Positions 9,006 to 17,495 of a DNA stretch of 35,819 nt are shown here, piece after piece. Origin of the DNA: an uncultured bacterium. Its GTDB lineage: Bacteria > Vulcanimicrobiota > CADAWZ01. The DNA is taken from positions 1 through 35,819 of the forward strand of contig CADASF010000018.1 in the NCBI GenBank assembly GCA_902790465.1. The letters are read 5' to 3'. The notes beneath the pieces are model-generated. The model was not told the origin of the DNA. It did no database searches and saw only the letters and a list, made by a program, of their open reading frames with translations. The translations under genes were made by a program, and so were the position numbers. The stretch's first letter is position 1, and the number at the start of each line of letters is the position of its first letter.

Positions 9006-9872
9006 TTATTTTTTATCTTCTTTCTTTTCTTCTTTCGGCTTATCTTCCTTTTTTTCAAAGACAGACGAAGAAGAACTTGCAAATAAAAATTTCATTATAT
9101 CATAAAATCTTCTTCCCCAACATATTTCATCATGGATACCATTAGGGTCTTCTACATACTTCAAATTTTCATTTAATGAATAGCCTTTTTTCATCAATAT
9201 ATTGACAAAAACCCTACAGAAATTGACTGGATTGTAAATTTCTTTTAAAGTATCATCAATGAGATAAGAGCCTCCACCTTCTTGAAGTCCCATATCTATC
9301 CAAAGTTTTACATCTTTTGAAGCTGCCATATTCCAGTTTCTTGCATATTCAAGCATAATTCCAAAATCCCACCAAAAAGAACTTGACAATGCTCCAAATT
9401 TTGAAAAAGCGTCAAATCTTGTTCTTGCAGCTTCCAATGTCAAAATACCACCGAGAGAAGAACCCATTATAGCTGTATTTAATCTGTCTCCCAAAATTCT
9501 ATATTTTTTTTCAAGAAATGGCTTCAATTCATCTGTAATAAACTGCAAATATTTCTGAGAACCTCCACCATTTTCAACCAAAGCATCATAAGTTGGAGTA
9601 AACTCATATTCTCTTTTACATAGATGAGTAATTCCAACTACTATCATTTCAGGAACAGCTCTTTCTTCATACAATCTCTGCATTACAATATCAACATTCC
9701 ATTTTTTATGCCAATTTCCAACTGTCGAAAAAATATTCTGCCCATCATTCATATATAAAACAGGATATTTAGCTTCTGAAGCATGATATCCAGGTGGGAG
9801 AAGAATATAAATATCACGCTCATTTTGCAATATGTCTGATTTGAATTTTTCAGTTATGATTTCATTTACCAT
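9006..9872 (-). CDS. Putative alpha/beta-hydrolase esterase (esterase D/enterochelin esterase-like)
   Basis: From the ATG at 9872 the protein has 288 residues. An upstream TTG at 9890 directly follows the previous stop codon and has no ribosome site, whereas a GGAG lies 12 nt before 9872. The fold signature is clear: the early strand motif YPVLYMNDGQNIF, the nucleophile elbow MGSSLGG with S139, and a C-terminal GIHDEICWGRRF that supplies the histidine. This is the putative esterase family (COG2382/COG2819). No signal peptide is seen, so it is probably cytosolic. It ends in a lysine/glutamate-rich tail. Its substrate, perhaps acylated sugars or siderophore esters, is unknown. It is probably translated in tandem with the preceding membrane-anchored protein. 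Confidence 0.82.
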   Translation of the reverse strand: MVNEIITEKFKSDILQNERDIYILLPPGYHASEAKYPVLYMNDGQNIFSTVGNWHKKWNVDIVMQRLYEERAVPEMIVVGITHLCKREYEFTPTYDALVENGGGSQKYLQFITDELKPFLEKKYRILGDRLNTAIMGSSLGGILTLEAARTRFDAFSKFGALSSSFWWDFGIMLEYARNWNMAASKDVKLWIDMGLQEGGGSYLIDDTLKEIYNPVNFCRVFVNILMKKGYSLNENLKYVEDPNGIHDEICWGRRFYDIMKFLFASSSSSVFEKKEDKPKEEKKEDKK

Positions 9873-9890
9873 TTTTAAAAAAAACTCCAA

Positions 9891-10514
9891 TTATCTATTA
9901 TTTGATGATATGCCTAAAGCCATTTTATCAATCCAAAATGTTCCAGTTCTTTGAATATCGGATCTAGGGGCTGCAAACTCTATATACGGTGCAAAATCTT
10001 CCTTGGTTAATGAATTAATATTTTCCTTTCCAGAAAAATCAACTGGTTTAAAATCACCAATATTTATTTTATATGAATTCCATTCTGTCGAAATATTTAC
10101 ATTCTTAACAAAAAAAATATCTGGCTTAGAAGCACAACCTATTGCAACTGCAAGCTCCATAGGTTTATCGGCTCTTGCCATAAATGATATATATGTTAAA
10201 TCCCTTGTTTCATAAGCTGTTGTTTTGACTCCAATATTTTTTTTCTTTGAAGTAGTATAATCAACTTGAAGACAGCCCAAAGAATCTTTTACCAATTTAT
10301 CATCAAAAAGAACTGTATGTTCGTAAGATCTGACAGGATCATTTGGACTAAAATACAATAGAGGTGAATCAAAATCATTTGTCTTTACATATTTATAATC
10401 ATTAGATGGTGGAACAATTCCACCCTTAGCTAAGGTATAAGCAAAGGCTAAAAAAAAGACGATAATAAATATAAAAATAGTAGTATTTAAAACTTTTGCA
10501 AGATATGTCTGCAT
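9891..10514 (-). CDS. Membrane-anchored beta-rich protein of unknown function
   Basis: I do not recognise this 207-residue protein with certainty. One hydrophobic segment (residues about 12-31) would anchor it, leaving roughly 170 residues outside the membrane. The outer part alternates short strands and includes phrases such as LTYISFMARADKPMELAV, EWNSYKINIGDF and TGTFWIDKMALG. These resemble galactose-binding-like or carbohydrate-binding beta-sandwich domains. The stop codon lies directly before the esterase reading frame, which suggests tight coupling and possibly a joint role on an acylated or sugar substrate (inference). The ribosome site is weak (AGGTG). Confidence 0.6.
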   Translation of the reverse strand: MQTYLAKVLNTTIFIFIIVFFLAFAYTLAKGGIVPPSNDYKYVKTNDFDSPLLYFSPNDPVRSYEHTVLFDDKLVKDSLGCLQVDYTTSKKKNIGVKTTAYETRDLTYISFMARADKPMELAVAIGCASKPDIFFVKNVNISTEWNSYKINIGDFKPVDFSGKENINSLTKEDFAPYIEFAAPRSDIQRTGTFWIDKMALGISSNNR

Positions 10515-10607
10515 AAAAACACCTATTAAAAAAAAAATTTAATTATTATTTTTAGCTAATACAAAAATAAATCCTGCAAAACCTTCTTAAATCTTTATAA
10601 AGACAAA

Positions 10608-10637
10608 TAAAAAAGGTGTAGAAAAATTTTCTACACC
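10608..10637 (-). terminator. Rho-independent terminator after the OPT transporter gene
   Basis: On the minus strand GGTGTAG/CTACACC (10631-10637 with 10615-10621) forms a stem that can extend inward through A/T pairs. Six T residues follow (10614-10609). It lies 21 nt after the transporter stop. Confidence 0.85.
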
Positions 10638-10657
10638 CAAGAATCAAAATCTAATTT

Positions 10658-12964
10658 TTATTTTTTCGATTTTTTCTTCTTTTTTGATTTTTTAGAAGGT
10701 TCATCAGAAGATTTAGATTCTTCTTCATGTTTGTCTTTCTTGGATTCTTTATCCAATTCAACTTTCTTTGAAGATTTTTTCTCTTCCTCTTCTTTTTCAA
10801 AATCTATAACTTCCTCTTCATCATCTTCGTCTTCTTCTACTGATTTTTTAGATGATTCTTTTTTGGATTTAGATTTTTTCTCTTTTGTTTCTTCTGTATC
10901 TGAGGATTTATCTTCTTTTTTATCACTGCCTATTGAAGCTAACATCTTCTTTACATCATTTATAGGATAAATAGCAAGAACAAATCCAATTATACCGAGA
11001 ACTACAATACTTGGAATAAATGAAGGATGTTCAAAAACAGCTGGAATAGCTTTTCCTGTTAAACCATAGAATGCAAAGAAAAGTCCCATAAGAGCTTCTC
11101 CAGCAATCAAACCTGAAGCAGTGAGAACTCCTGTATTTTCTACTTTTTCCTTCATCTTATCTGTTATCTGTTGTTTATTGAGCCAGAGATCGACAATCCA
11201 TTTTACAATTCCACCGAGGAAAATAGCGGCTGTTGTTTCAAATGGGAGATACATACCTACTGATACAAGCATAGGACTTTTTACTTTTATGAGAATAAAT
11301 GCAATTCCCATAAATGCACCAATTATGATAAGTCCCCAAGTCATATTTCCACCGACAATACCTTGTGCAAGCATTGCCATAAGACCTGCCTGTGGGGCTG
11401 CTAAATTTTTACCACCAAGACCATATAAACTTGGATCAAGATGATTGTTTATTGCATAGTTTATATCACTTGTCTGAAGAGCTCCAATGACAAATACCAT
11501 AGCTAATGCTGAAGGGATAATTCCCATTATATCGCCCCATTGCATTCTGTGTGGAGTACCACCAAGTATATGACCAACTTTCAAATCTTGGAACATTTCA
11601 CCTGCTACGGCAGCTGTTACACAAACTACAGCAGCAACACCTAATACAGCCATAACACCTTCTGAACCTTGTGCCTTAAAGCACCAAGTCATTATTGAGG
11701 CAACAATTACGATTGTGGCAATAGTCAATCCACTTATTGGGTTGTTTGATGATCCGATAAGACCTACCAAATAACCAGATACAGCTGCAAAGAAGAATCC
11801 CAAAACAAACATCATAACTGTTGCTGCAATAGCATGTACTGGATTATGTGTGAATAGGTAGAAAATATATCCAGTAGCACAGCTGGCAAGAACCAACATT
11901 AATAATACTTGTTTGAAATTGATATCTTCTTCTGTTCTAACTTTTTCTTTAGAATCACCAGAAATTTTTGTAATATCTCTTATTGCTCTCTGAAGTCCAA
12001 CGATAAGGTTATTTCTCATATTGTAAAGTGTATATACAGCACTTACCAACATACCACCAATAGCTATAGGTCTAACAATAAATTTCCAAACTTGGAAAGC
12101 CATTGTTCCCATGTCTGAAGAAGGATTACCACCTGAAGCAGTTATGTAATCAGCTAATTGTGGACCTAAAAGCCACATAATCAGTGGAACAAAAAGTCCC
12201 CAAGCTAAGAGACCACCACTGAAGTTAAGACTTGCCAATACTGGACCAATAATAAAACCAACACCCATAAATGAAGGGCTTACACCTGGTGAAGAAGCAA
12301 GGATTCCACCTGTACCATTTACAGCATGTTTTGGTACTCCGTCCTTTAGAGCTAATTCAACTCCTGATGGTGAAAATGGAATAAATTTTTCCCATGTTTC
12401 AGCAAATACTTTAAATGACTTTAATGCCTGAATAAGAGCACCAATTCCCATTGCTTGAAGAAGAACAATAGCTCCTTGTCCTCCCTCACGACCTGCTTTG
12501 TGAATTTCTGAAGCAGCAACAGACTCTGGGAAAGGAAGATCATGGTCTTCTACCATAACTCTTCTCAAGACTGTAACAAAAAGAACACCAAAAAATCCAC
12601 CTAAAAGCAATATCGAAAAAGCTATCCAATAATTTGCTCCACTAAAATCTTTCCAAGAACCTGAAATAATAAATGCTGGAAGAGTAAATATAGCACCTGC
12701 CGCTACAGATTCACCAATAGAACCTATAGTTCTGGCAATATTTTCTTCAAGAATTGTACCCTTGTTCTTGAATAACCTTAAAATAGCCATACCTATGACA
12801 GCTGCTGGATATGTTGCAGCTATTGTCATTCCTGCCTTAAGTCCCAAATATGCGTTTGCAGCACCGAGTACAACGGCCATAACAAGACCTATTACTATGG
12901 CACGTAGAGTAAATTCAAGCATATTTGTCTCAGGAGATACATAAGGCTTAAACTTATTATCCAC
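10658..12964 (-). CDS. OPT-family oligopeptide transporter with a charged C-terminal tail
   Basis: This 768-residue integral membrane protein belongs to the prokaryotic OPT branch. Visible signatures are AYLGLKAGMTIAATYPAAV near residues 43-61, DHDLPFPESVAASEI and SGGNPSSDMGTMAFQ, with about 15 hydrophobic segments up to residue ~675. Members import oligopeptides or metal chelates by proton symport. Residues ~680-768 form an extra tail made almost wholly of K, E, D and S, ending KKSKKKKKSKK; it is likely disordered and cytosolic. The gene lies 28 nt after the M20 peptidase stop, so the two are probably cotranscribed, which fits import followed by peptide hydrolysis. A terminator follows. Confidence 0.9.
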   Translation of the reverse strand: MDNKFKPYVSPETNMLEFTLRAIVIGLVMAVVLGAANAYLGLKAGMTIAATYPAAVIGMAILRLFKNKGTILEENIARTIGSIGESVAAGAIFTLPAFIISGSWKDFSGANYWIAFSILLLGGFFGVLFVTVLRRVMVEDHDLPFPESVAASEIHKAGREGGQGAIVLLQAMGIGALIQALKSFKVFAETWEKFIPFSPSGVELALKDGVPKHAVNGTGGILASSPGVSPSFMGVGFIIGPVLASLNFSGGLLAWGLFVPLIMWLLGPQLADYITASGGNPSSDMGTMAFQVWKFIVRPIAIGGMLVSAVYTLYNMRNNLIVGLQRAIRDITKISGDSKEKVRTEEDINFKQVLLMLVLASCATGYIFYLFTHNPVHAIAATVMMFVLGFFFAAVSGYLVGLIGSSNNPISGLTIATIVIVASIMTWCFKAQGSEGVMAVLGVAAVVCVTAAVAGEMFQDLKVGHILGGTPHRMQWGDIMGIIPSALAMVFVIGALQTSDINYAINNHLDPSLYGLGGKNLAAPQAGLMAMLAQGIVGGNMTWGLIIIGAFMGIAFILIKVKSPMLVSVGMYLPFETTAAIFLGGIVKWIVDLWLNKQQITDKMKEKVENTGVLTASGLIAGEALMGLFFAFYGLTGKAIPAVFEHPSFIPSIVVLGIIGFVLAIYPINDVKKMLASIGSDKKEDKSSDTEETKEKKSKSKKESSKKSVEEDEDDEEEVIDFEKEEEEKKSSKKVELDKESKKDKHEEESKSSDEPSKKSKKKKKSKK

Positions 12965-12992
12965 TTAATATAATTCCTTTCTATTTTTTATT

Positions 12993-14216
12993 TTACAAAG
13001 ATGCTATGTGGGCAAATACTTTAGCATCTCCAATAACATTTGAAATTTTACAATGTTCATTTGACTGGTGAGCTGTATCATTTAATCTCGACCATACAAC
13101 TGCTGGAATGCCTGCTTTTCTTATGTAGGCAGCAACTGTTCCGCCACCAATACCGCAAGCTCTTGGTTCAACAGCATATACTTCTTTTATGGCCTTAGCA
13201 CAGAGTTTTACTGTATCATCTTCAGGGTCTGTCTGTGGAGCAGCTTCCTCTTTTTGTGCATAGTCCATAGAAATCTTTACATCAAAATCTTTTTCAACAC
13301 CATCAGCAATATTTCTCATCTCTTTAATAACATCATCAACTTTGTATGAAGGCAATATACGAGAATCTAAATAAAATACATCTTCGCCAGGTATTGAATT
13401 GATATTTGGAACATTAGCTTCTTTCTTTGTTGGTTCAAATGTACATGTTGGAGGTTCAAAAAGATCATTTTTAGCTCCAAATATCTCGTACAATGTCTGA
13501 AGTCTAACTATCAAATTTGAAGCGGCTTTAAAAGCATTTTTACCATAATTTGGACGACTTGCATGAGCTTGAAGTCCTTTTGTTGTGAATTTCACCCACA
13601 AAATAGATTTTTCTGCAACTTCAATTCTTGAACCGTCTGGTACACCAGAATCAGGAACATATATCATATCAGTTTTTTTGAAAATATCTGGTTTTACTTT
13701 CAAAATGTGCTGTATTCCGTCAAAACTTCCTGTTTCCTCATCAGATATGAACAGCAAAGCTACATCATATTTTGGTTTAATCCCCTCTTCTCTCATTGCC
13801 TTGACAGCTAAAATTGAAGAAACTAATCCCTGCTGATTATCCTCAACACCTCTCCCATATAGGTAATCGCCATCAACTTTGACTACAAATGGATCTGTAT
13901 CCCAAAGTTTTAAATCACCTGCAGGAACTATGTCCATATGGCTCATAATCCATATTGTTCTTGAAGAATCAATACCTTTAAAACGATATACATGATTAGG
14001 GCGTGTCCCCTCTTTCATTGCTTTGCATGGAGCATTGTATTCCTCAAAAGAATCATAACCAATAGAATCCATATATTCTTTTATTTTGTTGGCTTTTTTC
14101 CATTCACCCTCTCCACCTTCATAAGGAGTAAGAGCTGGAAGAGCAGAAAGCTCACTCTGCATTTTTATTACTTCATCCCTATAGGAATCAATTCGAGAAA
14201 AAAGTTTTTCTTTCAT
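12993..14216 (-). CDS. M20-family metallopeptidase (dipeptidase/deacylase type)
   Basis: The 407-residue protein carries the two-metal site of the M20 family: H93 and D95 in SHMDIVPAG, D126 in GRGVEDNQQG, the E160-E161 pair in SDEETGS, D189 in VPDSG and H383 in DTAHQSNEH. Family members hydrolyse dipeptides, N-acyl amino acids or related amides in the cytosol using two zinc or cobalt ions. All metal ligands are present. It starts a transcription unit with the OPT transporter, which supports a dipeptidase or tripeptidase role over desuccinylase activity, though sequence alone does not decide. GGAG lies 7 nt before the ATG, and a TATAAT (14240-14245 on the minus strand) lies just upstream. Confidence 0.88.
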   Translation of the reverse strand: MKEKLFSRIDSYRDEVIKMQSELSALPALTPYEGGEGEWKKANKIKEYMDSIGYDSFEEYNAPCKAMKEGTRPNHVYRFKGIDSSRTIWIMSHMDIVPAGDLKLWDTDPFVVKVDGDYLYGRGVEDNQQGLVSSILAVKAMREEGIKPKYDVALLFISDEETGSFDGIQHILKVKPDIFKKTDMIYVPDSGVPDGSRIEVAEKSILWVKFTTKGLQAHASRPNYGKNAFKAASNLIVRLQTLYEIFGAKNDLFEPPTCTFEPTKKEANVPNINSIPGEDVFYLDSRILPSYKVDDVIKEMRNIADGVEKDFDVKISMDYAQKEEAAPQTDPEDDTVKLCAKAIKEVYAVEPRACGIGGGTVAAYIRKAGIPAVVWSRLNDTAHQSNEHCKISNVIGDAKVFAHIASL

Positions 14217-14314
14217 AATTTCTCCAATTTCTAAAAAAAATTATAATTTGTATGAATTCTTTAAAAAATTAATTTACCCCTGCAAATTAAAAGATTTCAA
14301 TATAAAATATTAAT

Positions 14315-14343
14315 TTGACTTATTCTAAAAAAAATAATATAAT
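14315..14343 (+). promoter_or_regulatory. Sigma-70-type promoter for the HAD-hgdC operon
   Basis: TTGACT (14315-14320), a 17-nt spacer and TATAAT (14338-14343) form a near-perfect housekeeping promoter in the divergent gap. The leader to the start codon would be about 73 nt. Confidence 0.75.
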
Positions 14344-14422
14344 ACTAAAATAATGGCAAAAGTCATTTTTAGAGAATATTCGCTCATTCAAAAAATAAGC
14401 AGAGTGAATAGGGAGAAAAATA

Positions 14423-15067
14423 TTGAAAAAAGTAGTAATTTTTGATTTCGATGGAGTTATAGTAGAATCAGCTCCATATTTTATGGAAAGATACAGAAGC
14501 CTTGCAAAAAAATTTAACAAAAAATTTGATATAAAAAATATGGAAGAATTTAGGGATTGGTATGATTCAAAATGGGAAAATAATTATCTAAAAATGGGAT
14601 TTAGTCCAGAAGAACTATCAAATGCAATATTAAGAACAAGAGCCAAAGTAGATTACTATGATATTCCACACTATCAAGGAATCGAAAAAGTTTTCGAAAT
14701 TCTTTCAAAAAAATATATACTTTCAATAGCTTCTTGTACATACTATGCAGAGCTTGAAAAGAAATTAAAACAAATTGATTCTTTCAAATATATATCATAT
14801 ATATCACCTGGTGATGGACATGGAAGTGATAAAAAAATAATAGTAGGAGATGTTATAAAGCATTTCGATATTCCTCCACAAAATGCAATTATGGTTGGAG
14901 ATACTGAAATGGATATAAAATCTGCCCTTGAAAATGGAATAAAAGGAATAGGAACTGCTTATGGTTGGCAAAATTACAAAAAACTTGAAAAAGCAGGGGC
15001 CGTATCTATTGCCTTTAAACCAGAAGATTTAATAGAATTAGTAGATCGATATTTTGAGAGCTTATAA
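14423..15067 (+). CDS. HAD-superfamily phosphatase (phosphoglycolate phosphatase-like)
   Basis: The 214-residue protein shows the HAD motifs: DFDGV with D8 and D10 near the N-terminus, SIASCT as the motif II region, a lysine in GSDKKI and the acidic motif MVGDTEMDIKSA. A helical cap lies between motif I and motif II. Such enzymes hydrolyse small phosphate esters through an aspartyl-phosphate. The start is a TTG with GGGAG 7 nt upstream; no nearby ATG fits. The stop codon overlaps the next start by one base (TAATG), so it is translationally coupled to the HgdC-like activator. The substrate is unknown. A housekeeping-type promoter lies upstream. Confidence 0.85.
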   Translation: MKKVVIFDFDGVIVESAPYFMERYRSLAKKFNKKFDIKNMEEFRDWYDSKWENNYLKMGFSPEELSNAILRTRAKVDYYDIPHYQGIEKVFEILSKKYILSIASCTYYAELEKKLKQIDSFKYISYISPGDGHGSDKKIIVGDVIKHFDIPPQNAIMVGDTEMDIKSALENGIKGIGTAYGWQNYKKLEKAGAVSIAFKPEDLIELVDRYFESL

Positions 15068-15861
15068 TGGATAAATATGTGATGGGCATTGATATTGGAT
15101 CGAGGACAATAAAAATTGTGATTATGAATCCAAATACAATGCAAATAAAAGATTTTTATGTAACAGACACGACTGCTACCCCTAAAACACAAGCGGAAAA
15201 AGCAATCAAAAAAATATTATTAAAAAATAATATTGACCCTAAAGACATAACATATACTGTTGCAACAGGTTATAGCAGAGAACAATTTCCACATTCAAAT
15301 AAAACTGTAACAGAAATAACCTGCCAAGCATGTGGAATCAACTATTTTTATCCAAATGCCAAAACTATTATTGACATTGGAGGACAAGATAGCAAAATAA
15401 TAAAAGTAGAAAATGGAATTGTATGTGATTTCACAATGAATGACAGATGTGCTGCAGGAACTGGAAGATTCCTCGAAATAGCAGAAAAAATAATAGAAAT
15501 AGAAAGAGATAAAATTTGGGAAACTGTAAAAGATATAAAAAATCCTCTTCCTATAAGCAGTATGTGTGTTGTATTTGCAGAATCAGAAATAATAAGTCTT
15601 ATAGCAAATGGCAAAAATAGAGGCGAGATCTTTGCAGGTGTACTCCTCGCTATTGCAAAACGAACAACAGCACTTGCAGGCAGAATAAATATAGAAGAGC
15701 CCTTGATTTTCACTGGTGGAGTTGCAAATTCAAAAGCAATGACAGCAAGCCTTGAAAAATCACTTGAAATGAAAATAACAACACCTGCAAATCCAACAAT
15801 AACCGCTGCTGTTGGGGCTTCTATAATCGCTGTAAAAAATCTAAATAGGGCTTGTAGGTAA
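15067..15861 (+). CDS. 2-hydroxyacyl-CoA dehydratase activator (BadF/BadG/BcrA/BcrD ATPase, HgdC type)
   Basis: The 264-residue protein has the acetate-kinase/Hsp70-like ATPase fold: MGIDIGSRT at the N-terminus, DIGGQDSK (103-110), and late motifs FTGGVANS and AAVGASI. The cysteines that hold one [4Fe-4S] cluster between two subunits are present: C128 in NDRCAAGTGR and C167 in SSMCVVFAESE. These activators use ATP to send one electron to a 2-hydroxyacyl-CoA dehydratase in amino-acid fermentation, or to benzoyl-CoA reductase-like enzymes. The length matches HgdC. No dehydratase subunits are in this window, so the partner must be elsewhere or the protein is one of the stand-alone relatives. It starts inside the HAD gene stop. 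Confidence 0.88.
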   Translation: MDKYVMGIDIGSRTIKIVIMNPNTMQIKDFYVTDTTATPKTQAEKAIKKILLKNNIDPKDITYTVATGYSREQFPHSNKTVTEITCQACGINYFYPNAKTIIDIGGQDSKIIKVENGIVCDFTMNDRCAAGTGRFLEIAEKIIEIERDKIWETVKDIKNPLPISSMCVVFAESEIISLIANGKNRGEIFAGVLLAIAKRTTALAGRINIEEPLIFTGGVANSKAMTASLEKSLEMKITTPANPTITAAVGASIIAVKNLNRACR

Positions 15862-15872
15862 AAATATTTTTT

Positions 15873-17120
15873 ATGCACAAACATCTATTGTTATTTACAT
15901 CAATATTGACGATTTGTATAATATTTTCAGGTATATATACAGATAAAAGAAGAATTCAACGACCTTCTTATGCATTTTGGGTTGGCAGTGGTTCTAAAAT
16001 AAAGATAAAGCCTAAATATGGTCGACAACTCATGCCTGATAGAGAACTAACTAAAATATCAGAAAATAAACTCCTTTTATTTAGTAATTCCCCAGAAACT
16101 TTAAGAAAAGAATCTCTTCCATGTCTTATATATAAAGCAAATGCAAATAACAAATTTAGATTGCTTTTACATCATAGAAATGGATTAGGATATAATGCTT
16201 TTATGAATATAAAATTTAGAAATCCTAATCCTAAAAATATAAAATTGTGCATTGTAAAATCTTCTAATTGTAAAGTTTCTGAAAATGGCAAAATAAGCTG
16301 TTCAAAAGAAACAATATCTACAGATCCTGCACTTGCAGGAAGAAATGCCTTTATAAGATGGCTAAAAGACGACAACAAAAACAAAGAATCATTTACAATA
16401 AAACCAAATGAAAATATTATTTTAACATTTCCTTTTAAAAACACAACAACTTTAAGTAGTATGAGTGATTGTACAGTTCTTGATGAAACAGGAAAAGAAA
16501 CAAATATAGAAGTATCTGTCTTTGTTACAAAAGATAAAAAAACAGACATAGACAATGATCTAAGTCCTGTAATAGATCCAGTTGTAGCAGAAGACCCCAC
16601 TTCGAGCAGGATAAGAGGAATATTTGACTATACAGAATTAAATGCAGATTTTACATACAGATTATCTGAAACTTCATATTGTGAAATAGGAAGTGCCTCA
16701 GAGGGAATTTATTCTTTTCCAAATCCTGGTGAATACAGAATGAGCTTAAAGGCAAAAGATATGTATCTTCAAAAAGATACAGGTAATTTTGGGGTATGTT
16801 ATAAAATCAATATGCACATAATAAATGATCTTGATACAGAAGGAAATGCTTTTATCTTGGCCTCAGCAGCAGGTGGAAGATCTCTTGTCGTATTAAAAAA
16901 TATGTCAAAAATAGATAAATCGCAAGATGATATCTTTTTTTCTGAACAAATATTGGATTCTACAAATGGAATTCATGAGGCTTGGATTTTTGATCACATA
17001 AAAATAGACAAGGGAAAAGCAGTAAATAAAACTTATTTTTATACTCTTCCCTGTGGTTGTAATGGGCCAGTCAGATTTTATGTTGTTTCTATTTCAAATT
17101 TAAATTCACTTATAAGATAA
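15873..17120 (+). CDS. Exported protein of unknown function
   Basis: I do not recognise this 415-residue protein. The N-terminus (MHKHLLLFTSILTICIIFSG) is a hydrophobic signal peptide or anchor without a clear lipobox. The rest is predicted extracytoplasmic and beta-rich, with phrases such as FRLLLHHRNGLGYNAFMN and YTLPCGCNGPVRFYVV. Several cysteines (for example in IKLCIVKSSNCKVS and PCGCNG) could form disulfides. No catalytic motif stands out. It lies 11 nt after the activator gene, so it is probably in the same operon, though no metabolic link is evident. A weak AGGT precedes the ATG. A structural or adhesion role at the cell surface is possible but unsupported. Confidence 0.6.
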   Translation: MHKHLLLFTSILTICIIFSGIYTDKRRIQRPSYAFWVGSGSKIKIKPKYGRQLMPDRELTKISENKLLLFSNSPETLRKESLPCLIYKANANNKFRLLLHHRNGLGYNAFMNIKFRNPNPKNIKLCIVKSSNCKVSENGKISCSKETISTDPALAGRNAFIRWLKDDNKNKESFTIKPNENIILTFPFKNTTTLSSMSDCTVLDETGKETNIEVSVFVTKDKKTDIDNDLSPVIDPVVAEDPTSSRIRGIFDYTELNADFTYRLSETSYCEIGSASEGIYSFPNPGEYRMSLKAKDMYLQKDTGNFGVCYKINMHIINDLDTEGNAFILASAAGGRSLVVLKNMSKIDKSQDDIFFSEQILDSTNGIHEAWIFDHIKIDKGKAVNKTYFYTLPCGCNGPVRFYVVSISNLNSLIR

Positions 17121-17168
17121 TTTAACTCATTAGCTATATATTAAATTTTAAAAAAGGAGAAAAAAAAC

Positions 17169-17495
17169 ATGGAAGAAATATTTTTCACAATAACAAGTCC
17201 TGAAATCTTAAAGGGCGAATACCAAGACCTTTTCAAAGAAAACATGGAAGTTACACTGATAAAAGAACCTAATAATAAGTATGATCAAGAAGCAATAATC
17301 GCCAAAGTCAGAGGATTTGGAAAAGTTGGTTATGTTGCAAACAGTGTAAAAACAAGACTTGGTGAAAGTAGCAGTTCAGGTAGAATTTATGACAAAATTG
17401 GAGACACAGCAAAAGGAAAAGTTCTACACATACTCGATGATGGAATTTTATGTGAACTCTGTCATGAATCAATTATAAATAAAGAAAATAAATAA
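17169..17495 (+). CDS. Stand-alone HIRAN-domain protein
   Basis: The 108-residue protein is essentially one HIRAN domain: the core motif LIKEPNNKYDQEAIIAKV followed by VGYVANSV matches the family pattern of EPxNxYDxxAI and GYLP-like turns. In eukaryotic HLTF the domain binds 3'-OH DNA ends. Small bacterial HIRAN proteins are common but their role is not defined. A good AAAGGAG precedes the ATG. The gene may be read from the upstream operon (48-nt gap). Its stop codon directly abuts the stop codon of gtrA on the other strand, and its terminator lies within gtrA. Confidence 0.82.
   Translation: MEEIFFTITSPEILKGEYQDLFKENMEVTLIKEPNNKYDQEAIIAKVRGFGKVGYVANSVKTRLGESSSSGRIYDKIGDTAKGKVLHILDDGILCELCHESIINKENK

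Noticed and set aside
10731-10970. A serine/phenylalanine-rich plus-strand frame opposite the OPT tail
   Set aside because: It is the complement of the lysine/glutamate codon run and carries no other evidence.
15348-15884. A 178-codon minus-strand frame opposite the HgdC-like gene
   Set aside because: The plus frame carries intact family motifs and sits in a coupled operon; the minus frame resembles no protein and has no ribosome site.
16172-16600. A 142-codon minus-strand frame inside the unknown exported protein gene
   Set aside because: The plus frame is longer, has a signal peptide and is contiguous with its operon; the minus frame has no support.
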